Assembly: GCA_963850605.1 (NCBI GenBank)
Contig: CAWKLX010000001.1
Location: 248,001-312,000 of the forward strand
Origin: BOG-908 sp963850605
GTDB taxonomy: Bacteria; Pseudomonadota; Alphaproteobacteria; Acetobacterales; Acetobacteraceae
Direction of reading: 5' to 3'
DNA length: 64,000 bases
Numbering within the stretch: position 1 is the stretch's first letter; every line of letters begins with the position of its first letter. Below the pieces are notes generated by a model. It was not told the DNA's origin, did no database searches, and saw only the letters and a program-made list of their open reading frames with translations. Shown here one piece after another: positions 18,775-28,840 of the stretch. Both the position numbers and the translations under genes were made by a program.

Positions 18775-19332
18775 TCACGCCCGCACCGTCCGCCGCACAT
18801 AGGCGGCACCCGACAGCAACGTGCTGCCAGCCACCAGCCACACCAGCGCCAGCCGCACCGGCCACAGGGTCACGCCCAGGCTATCCAGCCCGAGCACAAC
18901 CGCAACCAGGGCGATCTGCAACGCCGTGTTCGCCTTGGACACCTCCAGGGGTTTGATCTGCACCCCAAGGCTGGTGACCCACAGCAGCAGCACGCCACCC
19001 ACGATCACCAGATCACGGAACACCACCAGGATCGCCAGCCAATCCGGCAACTCGCCCGTCGCGGCCAGGGTGACATACATGCCGATCATCAGCACCTTGT
19101 CGGCCAGTGGGTCCAGCACCGCGCCCAGCGCCGAGCCCCCGCGCCGGCGCGCCAGCCAGCCATCCACCGCGTCCGACACGCCCGCGGCGACGAACAGGCA
19201 GAACGCCGCGCCGAAATGCCGGTGCAGCACCAGCCAGATTGCGAACGGTACTGCGCACAACCGCCCAAAGCTGATGATGTTGGGCAGCGTAAACAGATCG
19301 CCGCCACTCCGCAGGCTGCCACCATCAGGCAT
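18775..19332 (-). CDS. CDP-alcohol phosphatidyltransferase (PgsA-like)
   Basis: This is a 185-aa integral membrane enzyme. The active-site signature D-x2-DG-x2-AR-x8-G-x3-D-x3-D is complete in SDAVDGWLARRRGGSALG followed by AVLDPLADK. It joins a CDP-diacylglycerol to an alcohol; with LPNIISFGRL at the N-terminus it most resembles phosphatidylglycerophosphate synthase, although a cardiolipin-type acceptor cannot be excluded. ATG 19332 is preferred because homology starts near there. The longer reading from 19401 adds residues from a stretch containing short CTGATGG repeats that does not look coding. It is divergent from purM. Confidence 0.85.
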   Translation of the reverse strand: MPDGGSLRSGGDLFTLPNIISFGRLCAVPFAIWLVLHRHFGAAFCLFVAAGVSDAVDGWLARRRGGSALGAVLDPLADKVLMIGMYVTLAATGELPDWLAILVVFRDLVIVGGVLLLWVTSLGVQIKPLEVSKANTALQIALVAVVLGLDSLGVTLWPVRLALVWLVAGSTLLSGAAYVRRTVRA

Positions 19333-19442
19333 GAAGCCCCGCCAGTCGGACCACTGATGGCTGATGGCTGACAGCTGATCCGCAGTTTCGCATGCGCGCA
19401 TTATGACCTATCCAGCCCGCGCGGCGAAGCACGGAGGAAGCC

Positions 19443-20483
19443 ATGGTGACCTATCGCGACGCCGGCGTGGACATCGAGGCCGGGGACGCGCTGGTCGATG
19501 CCATCAAACCTGCGGCGGCCAGTACGTCGCGCGCCGGTGTCATGGGCGGCCTGGGCGGGTTTGGCGCGCTGTTCGACCTGCGGGCGGCCGGGTTTTCCGA
19601 CCCGGTGCTGGTGTCCTGCACGGACGGGGTCGGCACCAAGCTGATGGTGGCGATCGAAAGCGGTTTTCACGACCGGGTGGGCATCGACCTGGTGGCGATG
19701 TGCGTGAACGATTTGGTGGTGCAGGGCGCCGAGCCGTTATTCTTCCTGGACTATTTCGCTACCGGCAAGCTGGCGGTGGCCGACGCCGCGCGCGTGGTGC
19801 GCGGCATCGCGGAGGGCTGCCGGCTGTCCGGCTGCGCGCTGGTGGGCGGCGAGACGGCGGAGATGCCCGGGATGTACGCGGCCGGCCATTACGATCTGGC
19901 CGGGTTTGCGGTCGGTGCCGCCGAGCGCGGCGCGCTGCTGCCCGGCGAAGTGCGGGCGGGCGACACGTTGCTGGGGCTGCCGTCCAGCGGCGTGCACTCC
20001 AACGGGTTTTCGCTGGTGCGCCGCATCTGCGGCATCGCGCGGCTTGGCTGGGCGGATGACGCGCCCTGGTCGCCGGGGCAGGGTACGGCCGAGGCGCTGA
20101 TGGTGCCGACGAAACTCTACGTCAAACCGGTGCTGGCGCTGCATCGCGCGGGCCTGCTGGCCGCTGCCGCCCACATCACCGGCGGCGGCCTGCCCGGCAA
20201 CCTGCCGCGCGTGCTGCCGGCCGGGTTGCGCGCCGTGTTGGACAAGGCCTGGCCGGTGCCCCCGGTGTTCGGCTGGCTGGCCCAGGCGGGCAAGGTGGCG
20301 GCCGACGAGCTGCTGCGCGTGTTCAACTGCGGAATCGGCATGGTGCTGGTGGTGCGCGACCCGCAACAGGCCAGCGCCGTGCTGGGGGAGCTGGGCGAGA
20401 CCGCGTTCACCATCGGCCATGTCGAGGCGGCCCAGGGTGAGGCCGGCGTGCGGATCGACCTGCCGCCAAGCTGGCCGAAATGA
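19443..20483 (+). CDS. purM: Phosphoribosylformylglycinamidine cyclo-ligase
   Basis: This is the 346-aa AIR synthetase of purine biosynthesis: it closes the imidazole ring of formylglycinamidine ribonucleotide using ATP. Family blocks are clear: YRDAGVDIEAGDALV at the N-terminus, SCTDGVGTKLMVAIE, MCVNDLVVQGAEPLFFLDY, GGETAEMPGMY and GVHSNGFSLVR. The ATG is preceded by GGAGG at a good distance. The length is full and no break is seen. purN overlaps its end by four bases (ATGA), so the two are translationally coupled. It acts in the cytoplasm. Confidence 0.98.
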   Translation: MVTYRDAGVDIEAGDALVDAIKPAAASTSRAGVMGGLGGFGALFDLRAAGFSDPVLVSCTDGVGTKLMVAIESGFHDRVGIDLVAMCVNDLVVQGAEPLFFLDYFATGKLAVADAARVVRGIAEGCRLSGCALVGGETAEMPGMYAAGHYDLAGFAVGAAERGALLPGEVRAGDTLLGLPSSGVHSNGFSLVRRICGIARLGWADDAPWSPGQGTAEALMVPTKLYVKPVLALHRAGLLAAAAHITGGGLPGNLPRVLPAGLRAVLDKAWPVPPVFGWLAQAGKVAADELLRVFNCGIGMVLVVRDPQQASAVLGELGETAFTIGHVEAAQGEAGVRIDLPPSWPK

Positions 20484-21100
20484 GCGACCGCATACCGGTC
20501 GGCATCCTGATCAGCGGCCGGGGCAGCAACATGGAGGCGCTGATCCGGGCGGCCGCCGCACCCGATTACCCGGCGCGCATGGCCGTGGTGCTGTCGAACA
20601 ACCCGGATGCGGCCGGCCTGGCGCACGCGACCGCGGCGTGCGTGCCGGCCGAAGCCATCGATCACCGGCCGTTCGGCCGTGACCGTGCAGCCCACGAGCG
20701 TGCGCTGGATGCGGCGTTGCGCGCCCACGGGGCCGAGCTGGTCTGCCTGGCCGGCTATATGCGCCTGTTGACCCCCTGGCTGGTGGGGCGCTGGGCCGGG
20801 CGCATGCTGAACATCCACCCCAGCCTGCTTCCCGCGCTGCCCGGGTTGGACACCCATGCGCGTGCGCTTGCCGGTGGCCACAAGTGGCACGGCTGCACCG
20901 TGCACCTGGTGACCGACGGCATGGACGAGGGGCCGATCCTGGCCCAGGCGCGCGTGCCCGTTCTGCCGGGCGACGATGCAGACATGCTGGCCGCCCGGGT
21001 TTTGGCGCAGGAGCACGCGCTGTATCCGCGCGCCCTGTCGGACTACATAACAGGCGGGGCTTGGCGTGCGCCCTTGCCGGCCAAGGCGGCGGCTGGGTAG
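20480..21100 (+). CDS. purN: Phosphoribosylglycinamide formyltransferase
   Basis: This 206-aa enzyme transfers a formyl group from 10-formyl-tetrahydrofolate to GAR. Visible motifs are ILISGRGSNMEALIRA at the N-terminus, the catalytic block MLNIHPSLLPALPGLDTH (Asn-x-His), and GCTVHLVTDGMDEGPILAQ with the catalytic Asp. It starts inside the purM stop. A 51-aa membrane peptide gene follows 36 bases downstream and may be part of the same transcript. Confidence 0.97.
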   Translation: MSDRIPVGILISGRGSNMEALIRAAAAPDYPARMAVVLSNNPDAAGLAHATAACVPAEAIDHRPFGRDRAAHERALDAALRAHGAELVCLAGYMRLLTPWLVGRWAGRMLNIHPSLLPALPGLDTHARALAGGHKWHGCTVHLVTDGMDEGPILAQARVPVLPGDDADMLAARVLAQEHALYPRALSDYITGGAWRAPLPAKAAAG

Positions 21101-21136
21101 AACGCCGCAGGACCCGCATCTTTTGGGAGCACACAC

Positions 21137-21292
21137 ATGGCCGAGATCGATCGCGCCCCTGCGGCGCCCAGCATCGCCGACGGTTTTCTGGCCGACCGGC
21201 TCAGCTTCTGGACGTCGGCCACCAAGTTCATGACGCGCGTGGTGATCGCGCTGGTCGTGCTGCTGGTGGCGCTTTGGTGGTTCCTGGTCTGA
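21137..21292 (+). CDS. Small single-pass membrane protein
   Basis: This 51-aa peptide starts MAEIDRAPAAPS and has one strong membrane helix at residues 33-51 (MTRVVIALVVLLVALWWFL), with a soluble N-terminus. A GGGAG ribosome-binding site lies 8 bases upstream of the ATG, and codon use is GC-rich like its neighbours, so it is likely expressed. Its size and layout resemble the short subunit IV of bacterial aa3 oxidases, but no diagnostic residues are present, so this is only a possibility. The first palindromic hairpin of repeat copy 2 begins 10 bases after its stop and could end transcription. Confidence 0.6.
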   Translation: MAEIDRAPAAPSIADGFLADRLSFWTSATKFMTRVVIALVVLLVALWWFLV

Positions 21293-21301
21293 AAGAAAGC
21301 A

Positions 21302-21396
21302 GTCCTTTTTTGACATAAAGGACCAGAAAACTTCTATCCAGTTGATTCGCGACAGCACTGAGAAAAGTTTTTTGCTTCTTTTTTTCAAAAAAGAAG
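21302..21396. repeat. Three-hairpin dispersed repeat (copy 2), probable bidirectional terminator
   Basis: Hairpin A at 21302-21323 (GTCCTTT / AAAGGAC) and hairpin B at 21375-21396 (CTTCTTTTTT-TC-AAAAAAGAAG) flank a central arm pair CAGAAAACTT / AAGTTTTTTG. The loop of that pair holds TTCGCGACAGC (21346-21356). The element lies between two convergent transcripts, the small membrane gene and rpoD. Its T-rich stems would give U-runs on either strand, as expected for a shared intrinsic terminator. Confidence 0.75.
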
Positions 21397-21403
21397 GCCT
21401 TGC

Positions 21404-23389
<1,986 letters not shown>

Positions 23390-23393
23390 GGCC

Positions 23394-25166
23394 TCAACTC
23401 TCCAAATCGGTCAAAATCTTTTCGCGCGCCTGAAACAGCGCATCCAGCCGGTCCCTCAGGCGAGCGGAGGCGTCGGGATCGTCGTTCATCGCAAAACTGC
23501 GCTGGGCCGTGGCCAGCGATTCCTCGAGACCGTCGCGGTGCATGAGACCATAAAAATGCCACCACCCAGCTTCGGCCTCGGCCGGCTGCGCGCCGGGGCG
23601 CCCGCAGGATGGCGGGTTTTCCATCACGCACGCGACATCCGACGATAATCCAAGGGTGTGCAGGTGGTCGATGAGTCCGGCGGAGTCAAGAACGGCACTC
23701 GCATCGGATTGCGAGAAAAAACTCAGGATCGCATCGCGCAACGGTTGAAGGGGCGCCGGCAGGGGCAGCGACGCGTATGCCTCCTCCACGTCGTGCGCGA
23801 TTTCCGGATGGCGCAGCAGAATGGCGGCCAGGGCGTGTGCCCGACCGATATCGGCCGCATCCTGCCCCAGGGCGGGCCGGGTCGGCGCCGCATTCGGCTT
23901 GGCAGCCCCGCGCCGCATGGAGGCAAAATAGCGGTCCAGCAGGGCGCGGCGATATTCGGCGGCCAGCGCGCGGTCGCGTATCTCGGCGGCGGCGGCTTCC
24001 AAGCGGCGCCGGAACCCGGCTCGCTGCTCCGGCGTGTCGCCGGCCGTCTGGCGCAGCAGGTCGAACAACGCGGCATCCAGCGGCCGCGCGGCGTCCAGCA
24101 CGGCGGTCAGCGCGCCCGGGCCGTGGCGGCGGACCAGCGTGTCCGGATCCTCGGACGCAGGCAGGGTCGCCAGGCGGATCGTGCGGTCGGGTGCCAACTC
24201 GGGCAGGGCGGTTTGCGCCGCGCGGGCCGCCGCACGCCCACCCGCCGCATCCCCGTCGAAGCACAGGGTCGGCGTGGGCGAGAGGCGCCAGAGTTCGGCC
24301 AACTGCTCGGGGGTGAGGGCTGTGCCCAGCGGCGCCACGGCCCCGCCAAACCCCGCCTGATGCAGGGCGATCACGTCCATGTAGCCTTCGACCACGATCA
24401 CTGGCGCGCCTTTGCGGGCCGCCTCCCGCGCGAGATCAAGGCCGTACAGCGTGCGCCGCTTGGAAAACAGCGGAGTTTCCGGCCCGTTGAGGTATTTGGG
24501 TTGGCCGTCCCCCAAAATGCGCCCGCCGAAACTGATCAGCCGGCCGGTGCGGTCGCGGATGGGGAACATCACACGATTGAAGAACAGCTCGCCGCGTGCC
24601 GCCCCGTCCTCGCCGGCGCGCAACAGACCCGCTTCCAGCAGCTGCGCCTGAGTGATGCCCTTCCCGGCCAGGTTGGCGGTCAGCGCACCGCGGCCCTCGC
24701 CGGCCCAGCCCAGACCGAATTTTTCCGTGGTGGCGTCCGTCAGGCCGCGCTGGCGCAGATAGGCCAGCGCGGCCGCACCCCCAGGCGAGAACAACGCGTT
24801 GCGATACATGGCCTGCGCTGCGTCCAGCACCGCATGCAGGTCCAGCCGCGCGCGCTCGGCGGCCTCGGCCGTCGGGCTGGCCCGCGGCAGCTCCAGCCCG
24901 GCCTCGGCGGCCAGCGACTGCACGGCCTCCGGAAAGCCGCGCCCCTCGATCTGCATGACGAAGCTGATCGCGTCGCCATGCGCGCCGCAGCCGAAGCAGT
25001 GATAGCCGTCCTCATAGACGTAAAAACTCGGCGTTTTTTCGTTATGGAACGGGCAGCACCCTTTCTGCTGCCGGCCGGAGCGGGTGAGCTTCACCCGCCG
25101 GCTGACGAGTGCTGCCAGCGGCGTGCGCGCCCGCAGCTCGTCCAGGAAGGAGGGCGGGTAGGTCAG
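23394..25166 (-). CDS. dnaG: DNA primase DnaG, probable CTG start
   Basis: This is the primase that lays RNA primers at the replication fork. As called here it is 590 aa. The zinc finger is CPFH with Cys38/His41, then CFGC with Cys57/Cys60. The TOPRIM core has VVEGYMDVIALHQ and LCFDGDAAGGRA, and a C-terminal helicase-binding region follows. The first in-frame ATG/GTG/TTG-type codon (GTG 25094) would remove 24 residues that clearly match primases (YPPSFLDELRARTPLAALV). The only start codon giving them is CTG 25164-25166, which overlaps the yqeY stop as CTGA and has GAAGG 10 bases upstream. No other start exists in the local frame. rpoD follows 4 bases later. Confidence 0.93.
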   Translation of the reverse strand: MTYPPSFLDELRARTPLAALVSRRVKLTRSGRQQKGCCPFHNEKTPSFYVYEDGYHCFGCGAHGDAISFVMQIEGRGFPEAVQSLAAEAGLELPRASPTAEAAERARLDLHAVLDAAQAMYRNALFSPGGAAALAYLRQRGLTDATTEKFGLGWAGEGRGALTANLAGKGITQAQLLEAGLLRAGEDGAARGELFFNRVMFPIRDRTGRLISFGGRILGDGQPKYLNGPETPLFSKRRTLYGLDLAREAARKGAPVIVVEGYMDVIALHQAGFGGAVAPLGTALTPEQLAELWRLSPTPTLCFDGDAAGGRAAARAAQTALPELAPDRTIRLATLPASEDPDTLVRRHGPGALTAVLDAARPLDAALFDLLRQTAGDTPEQRAGFRRRLEAAAAEIRDRALAAEYRRALLDRYFASMRRGAAKPNAAPTRPALGQDAADIGRAHALAAILLRHPEIAHDVEEAYASLPLPAPLQPLRDAILSFFSQSDASAVLDSAGLIDHLHTLGLSSDVACVMENPPSCGRPGAQPAEAEAGWWHFYGLMHRDGLEESLATAQRSFAMNDDPDASARLRDRLDALFQAREKILTDLES

Positions 25167-25618
25167 CCCAGGCGCGCCTTCACCAGCGGCCCGGCCCGGC
25201 CCATGTCCAGCGCCGCCCCGTGCGCCGCGCGCAGGGCGGCCATCACCTGGCCCATCTGCTTTGCAGATGTGGCGCCGGTCTGTGCGATAGCCGTGTCGAT
25301 GGCCGATGTCAGCGCCGTCTCGTCCATCTGCTGCGGCAGGAACCCTTCGATGACGGCGATCTCGGCCATCTCCTTGTCCGCCAGCTCGGGCCGGTTGCCC
25401 TGGGTGTAGAGCTCGGCCGCCTCCCGCCTCTGCTTGACCATGGAGCGGAGCATGGCGGTGATATCCTCATCCGGCACCGGATCCCGCCCCGCCGGCCTGG
25501 CGGCAATGTCGGTATCCTTCAGCTTGGCCATGATCATGCGGATGGTGGACGTGCGCGGCGCGTCGCCGGCCCGCATTGAGGTTTTCATTGCGTCAGTGAT
25601 GGTTTCGCGAAGGGTCAT
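25163..25618 (-). CDS. GatB/YqeY domain protein
   Basis: This is a 151-aa all-helical protein related to the C-terminal tail domain of GatB, the tRNA-dependent amidotransferase subunit. The family blocks TLRETITDAMKTSMRAGD and LRSMVKQRREAAELY are clear, as is EIAVIEGFLPQQMDE. It is thought to bind tRNA or aminoacyl-tRNA complexes; no catalytic site is known. It is first in the yqeY-dnaG-rpoD operon, an order common in alphaproteobacteria. ATG 25618 is chosen because homology begins at MTLRETI; an in-frame start at 25654 is less likely. Its upstream region is the long non-coding stretch with possible RNA structure. Confidence 0.93.
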   Translation of the reverse strand: MTLRETITDAMKTSMRAGDAPRTSTIRMIMAKLKDTDIAARPAGRDPVPDEDITAMLRSMVKQRREAAELYTQGNRPELADKEMAEIAVIEGFLPQQMDETALTSAIDTAIAQTGATSAKQMGQVMAALRAAHGAALDMGRAGPLVKARLG

Positions 25619-26041
25619 GGCACGGCCTTGGGTGGGGCTGGCGTTGTAGCCCATGGGCGATGACTGGGTAAGGACGCCGATGCCGTCGACCGCGCCTCCG
25701 AGGAGGGTCTTGCCGGGTGAGCATGCAGCCAGCCACCGACCAGCAAGAGTTCATTCGCCAGGCGACCGCTGCCGGCCATATCGCCCGTTCGCAAGACACC
25801 TTATCGCGCCGGATTGCTGGCCGTGCTCGTCTAGACGACCCGGAGCGGTCCATCCTCGGTGGGAGAGGGACGGCCATCGTACCTGAGACGATGTGCACCT
25901 TCGGCCGGGACACACATCGCCCTGGCCGCGCAGGGGTGTGAACCGGCGCGCCCACCCGGGAGGGCATCTTCGCTGTATCCGTATGCGCGGTTCATGCCCG
26001 GGTGATGCCTCGTCTCCCGCGGCGCGCCTTGGTCAACCCGT
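25619..26041 (-). other. Non-coding stretch with possible structured RNA or leader
   Basis: These 423 bases between the cysQ stop and yqeY hold no convincing gene. Read on the minus strand, GGGAGACGA (about 26013-26021) can pair with TCGTCTC (about 25879-25885). In between is CCGAAGGTGCA, and directly after comes CTCAGGTA followed by GGCCG. The order and wording resemble a glycine-riboswitch aptamer (GGAGAG, CCGAAGG-GCAA, CUCUCAGG, GGACAG), but the GCAA and GGAC boxes are imperfect and the spacing inside the helix is long. A 9-bp helix GGCGATGTG / CACATCGTC in the same place is an alternative fold. If real, it would precede yqeY, which has no known glycine link. The rest probably contains the yqeY promoter. 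Confidence 0.3.
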
Positions 26042-26811
26042 TCAGACGGCCGACGCCGCAAAGTGCGGGTTGCGATAGTCTGGTTTCCCATACCTGAAAT
26101 CCCCGCCATCCAGCGTGCGCACGAAGCCGCCGGCCGCCCGCAGCACCGCGTGGCCGGCCGCGATATCCCACTCCATCGTGGTCCCCAGGCGCGGGTACAA
26201 ATCCGCCTCGCCACGCGCGATCAGGCATAGTTTGAGCGAGCTGCCGGCCGCGCGGAAATTGGCCACCTTGCGGCCACCCAGAAACGACTCCATCGCCGTT
26301 GCATCGCCATGGCTGCGCGATCCCACCACCGTCAGCCCCTCCTCCGGCGCCGAACGCACGCGAATGTCGCGTTCACCGGACGCATCCTTCAGCACCGCCG
26401 ACCAGGCTCCGCGCCCGCATACGTCTCGCCCAAAGCCGGCACGACCACCACGCCCAGCACGGGCGCGCCGTGCTCGATGAGGGCGATGTTGACGGTGAAC
26501 TCCCCGTTGCCGCTTAAAAACTCCTTTGTCCCGTCGAGCGGATCCACCAGCCAGAAGCGTTCGCCCGTGACATCCGGCGACAATCCCTTTGACGCCTCTT
26601 CCTCGGAGACCACGGGAATGTCTGGCGTCAGATGCCGCAGCGCCGGCAGAATGATATCCTCGGCCGCCTGGTCGGCCGCGGTCACCGGGCTGCCATCGGC
26701 CTTTTCGGTCGCTTCGGTCACGCCGTAAAAGCGCATGGTGGCGCGCCCGGCTTCCTCCGCGATCGGGCGCACCGCGGCCAGCAGCGCGCGCAGGTCAAGC
26801 GTGCCGCTCAC
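26042..26811 (-). CDS. cysQ: 3'(2'),5'-bisphosphate nucleotidase CysQ, frameshifted as sequenced
   Basis: This enzyme removes the 3'-phosphate of PAP/PAPS, clearing the by-product of sulfate activation. The first frame (26389-26811) has the metal-binding blocks VVSEEEAS and WLVDPLDGTKEFLSGNGEF. The second frame (26042 to about 26410) has AWSAVLKDASG, RLGTTMEWDIAAGHAVL and the C-terminus. The two join at about 26409 if one base is added: a CC pair on the plus strand read as CCC restores AGAGAWSAVLKD. The restored product is 256 aa, normal for the family. Its start overlaps the cysNC stop (ATGA), so it is third in cysD-cysNC-cysQ. A one-base sequencing deletion is as likely as true inactivation. 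Confidence 0.9.
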
Positions 26812-28718
26812 GATACCTCACCGCGCAGCAAGCCACGTTCCTCCATCTGCCGCACGATCATCTCCGCGGCATCCTCCGGTTTCAATTTGGTGGTGTCGAT
26901 GTGCAGCTCGGGGTTTTCCGGTGCTTCGTAAGGGCTCGATATGCCGGTAAAATGCTTGATCTCGCCACGCCGTGCCTTCTTGTACAGACCTTTGGGATCG
27001 CGCGTCTCGGCCACGCTCAGCGGCGCATCGACGAACACTTCCAAGAACTCGCCCTCATGCATCAAATCGCGCGCCATCTGCCGCTCCGACCGGAACGGCG
27101 AGATGAACGAGACGAGCACGATCAGCCCGGCATCGGCCATCAGCCGCGCCACCTCGCCCACGCGACGGATGTTTTCCACGCGATCGGTATCGGTAAAACC
27201 GAGGTCTCGGTTCAGCCCGTGACGCACATTGTCGCCGTCCAGCATGGTGGTGTGCCGGCCCAGTGCGAACAACCGCTTTTCCACCAGGTTGGCGACGGTG
27301 GATTTGCCGGCGCCGGACAGCCCGGTGAACCACAGCACGCAGGCGCGCTGCCCTTTTTGCGCGGCGCGAGAGGCGCGGCTGACATCGACCGCCTGCCAAT
27401 GGATGTTTTGCGCGCGCCGCAACGCGAAATGGATGAGACCGGCCGCCACCGTCTCGTTCGTCATGCGGTCGATCAGGATGAAACCGCCGGTGTCGCGGTT
27501 CTCGGTATACGCATCGAACGCGACCGGCTGGTCCAGGCTGATGTTGCACAGGCCGATCTCGTTCAGTTCCAGCGCGCGGGCGGCCACCTGCTCCAGCGTG
27601 TTGACATTCACCTTGTGCTTGAGTGCGGTGATCGACGCGGTGACGGTTTTGGTGCCGAGCTTCATCAGATAGGAACGGCCGGGCAGCATGGGCGTGTCGT
27701 TCATCCACACGATGGTGGTTTCGAACTGGTCCGACACTTCGGCCGGGTGTTCGGCGCCGCAGATGACGTCGCCGCGCGAACAATCCACCTCATCTTCCAG
27801 CGTCACCGTGATCGACTGTCCGGCGGTAGCATAGGGCAGATCGCCGTCGATCAGCACGCGCGCCACCCTGGTCTGTCGCGCCGACGGCATGATCTTGATC
27901 AAATCACCCGGATGCACGGTGCCGGACGACACCATGCCGGAAAACCCGCGGAAATCCAGATTCGGCCGGTTCACCCATTGCACCGGCATGCGGAACGGCG
28001 CGGTGCGCGACAGGCTGGCCACCTCCACGTTTTCCAGGTGCCCCATCAGAGTGGGCCCGTGATACCAGGGCGTGTTGCCGCTGCGCTCGGTGATGTTATC
28101 GCCGGCCAGGGCCGAGATCGGGATGGGCACGATCTTTTCGATTGCGAGCTGCGAGGAAAAGGCGGTGTAGTCGCCCAGGATTCGGTCGAACACGTCGCGC
28201 GAATAGTTGACGAGGTCCATCTTGTTGATCGCCAGGATCACCTGCCGAATGCCCAGCAGCGACACGAAATAGGAGTGGCGGCGTGTCTGCGTCAGCACAC
28301 CGCGCCGTGCGTCGATCAGGATGATGGCGAGGTCGGCGGTGGAGGCGCCGGTGACCATGTTGCGCGTGTATTGCTCGTGGCCGGGCGTATCGGCGACGAT
28401 GAATTTGCGTTTATCGGTCGAGAAGAATCGGTAGGCGACGTCAATGGTGATGCCTTGCTCGCGTTCGGCGGCGAGCCCGTCCACGAGCAGCGCAAAATCG
28501 ATGTTTTGCCCCTGCGTGCCCATTTTTTTCGAGTCGGCTTCCAGGGCGGCGAGCTGGTCCTCGAACACCATTTTGCTGTCGTAGAGCAGGCGGCCGATCA
28601 GGGTGGATTTGCCATCATCGACCGAGCCGCAGGTGATGAAGCGCAGCAGAGATTTGGTTTCGTGCTGTTTGAGGTAGGCGTCGATGTCGGTGGCGATCAG
28701 GTCGGATACGTGGGCCAT
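26808..28718 (-). CDS. cysNC: Bifunctional sulfate adenylyltransferase large subunit / APS kinase
   Basis: This 636-aa fusion carries the two steps from sulfate to PAPS. Residues 1-430 are the EF-Tu-like GTPase CysN with GSVDDGKSTLIGRLL (P-loop), DTPGHEQYTRNM and NKMDLV. It drives APS formation together with CysD. Residues 455-636 are APS kinase CysC, with FTGLSGAGKSTVANLV (P-loop) and MLDGDNVRHGLNRDLGF. ATG 28718 begins MAHVSDLIATD and has AGGGAG upstream; a longer reading to 28757 would only translate repeat copy 3. cysQ overlaps its end by four bases. The repeat separates it from cysD. Confidence 0.97.
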   Translation of the reverse strand: MAHVSDLIATDIDAYLKQHETKSLLRFITCGSVDDGKSTLIGRLLYDSKMVFEDQLAALEADSKKMGTQGQNIDFALLVDGLAAEREQGITIDVAYRFFSTDKRKFIVADTPGHEQYTRNMVTGASTADLAIILIDARRGVLTQTRRHSYFVSLLGIRQVILAINKMDLVNYSRDVFDRILGDYTAFSSQLAIEKIVPIPISALAGDNITERSGNTPWYHGPTLMGHLENVEVASLSRTAPFRMPVQWVNRPNLDFRGFSGMVSSGTVHPGDLIKIMPSARQTRVARVLIDGDLPYATAGQSITVTLEDEVDCSRGDVICGAEHPAEVSDQFETTIVWMNDTPMLPGRSYLMKLGTKTVTASITALKHKVNVNTLEQVAARALELNEIGLCNISLDQPVAFDAYTENRDTGGFILIDRMTNETVAAGLIHFALRRAQNIHWQAVDVSRASRAAQKGQRACVLWFTGLSGAGKSTVANLVEKRLFALGRHTTMLDGDNVRHGLNRDLGFTDTDRVENIRRVGEVARLMADAGLIVLVSFISPFRSERQMARDLMHEGEFLEVFVDAPLSVAETRDPKGLYKKARRGEIKHFTGISSPYEAPENPELHIDTTKLKPEDAAEMIVRQMEERGLLRGEVS

Positions 28719-28732
28719 GAGACGGGTTCTCC

Positions 28733-28827
28733 CTTCTTTTCTGAAGAAAAGAAGCAAAAGACTTCTATCAGTGCTGTCGCGGACTCAATGAGTAAAAGTT
28801 TTTTGGTCCTTTTTTTCAAAAAAGGAC
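28733..28827. repeat. Three-hairpin dispersed repeat (copy 3), inverted, inside the cys operon
   Basis: This is the same element as copy 2 in the opposite orientation. Hairpin B is at 28733-28754 (CTTCTTTTC-TGAA-GAAAAGAAG), then arms CAAAAGACTT / AAGTTTTTTG around a loop with GCTGTCGCGGA (28773-28783), which is the reverse complement of the conserved core with one change. Hairpin A is at 28806-28827 (GTCCTTTTTTT / AAAAAAGGAC). It fills the 122-base cysD-cysNC gap and ends beside the cysNC ribosome-binding site, so it could attenuate cysNC expression relative to cysD. Confidence 0.75.
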
Positions 28828-28840
28828 TGCTTCCTTCCTT

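Noticed and set aside
25921..25960. tRNA or tmRNA T-arm suggested by GGTTCACACC on the minus strand
   Set aside because: No pairing 5-bp T-stem, no D or anticodon arm and no acceptor stem could be built around it.
25593..25967. Gene of about 124 codons in the non-coding stretch before yqeY
   Set aside because: Arg/Pro/His-rich translation, no ribosome-binding site, and it overlaps the yqeY start in another frame.
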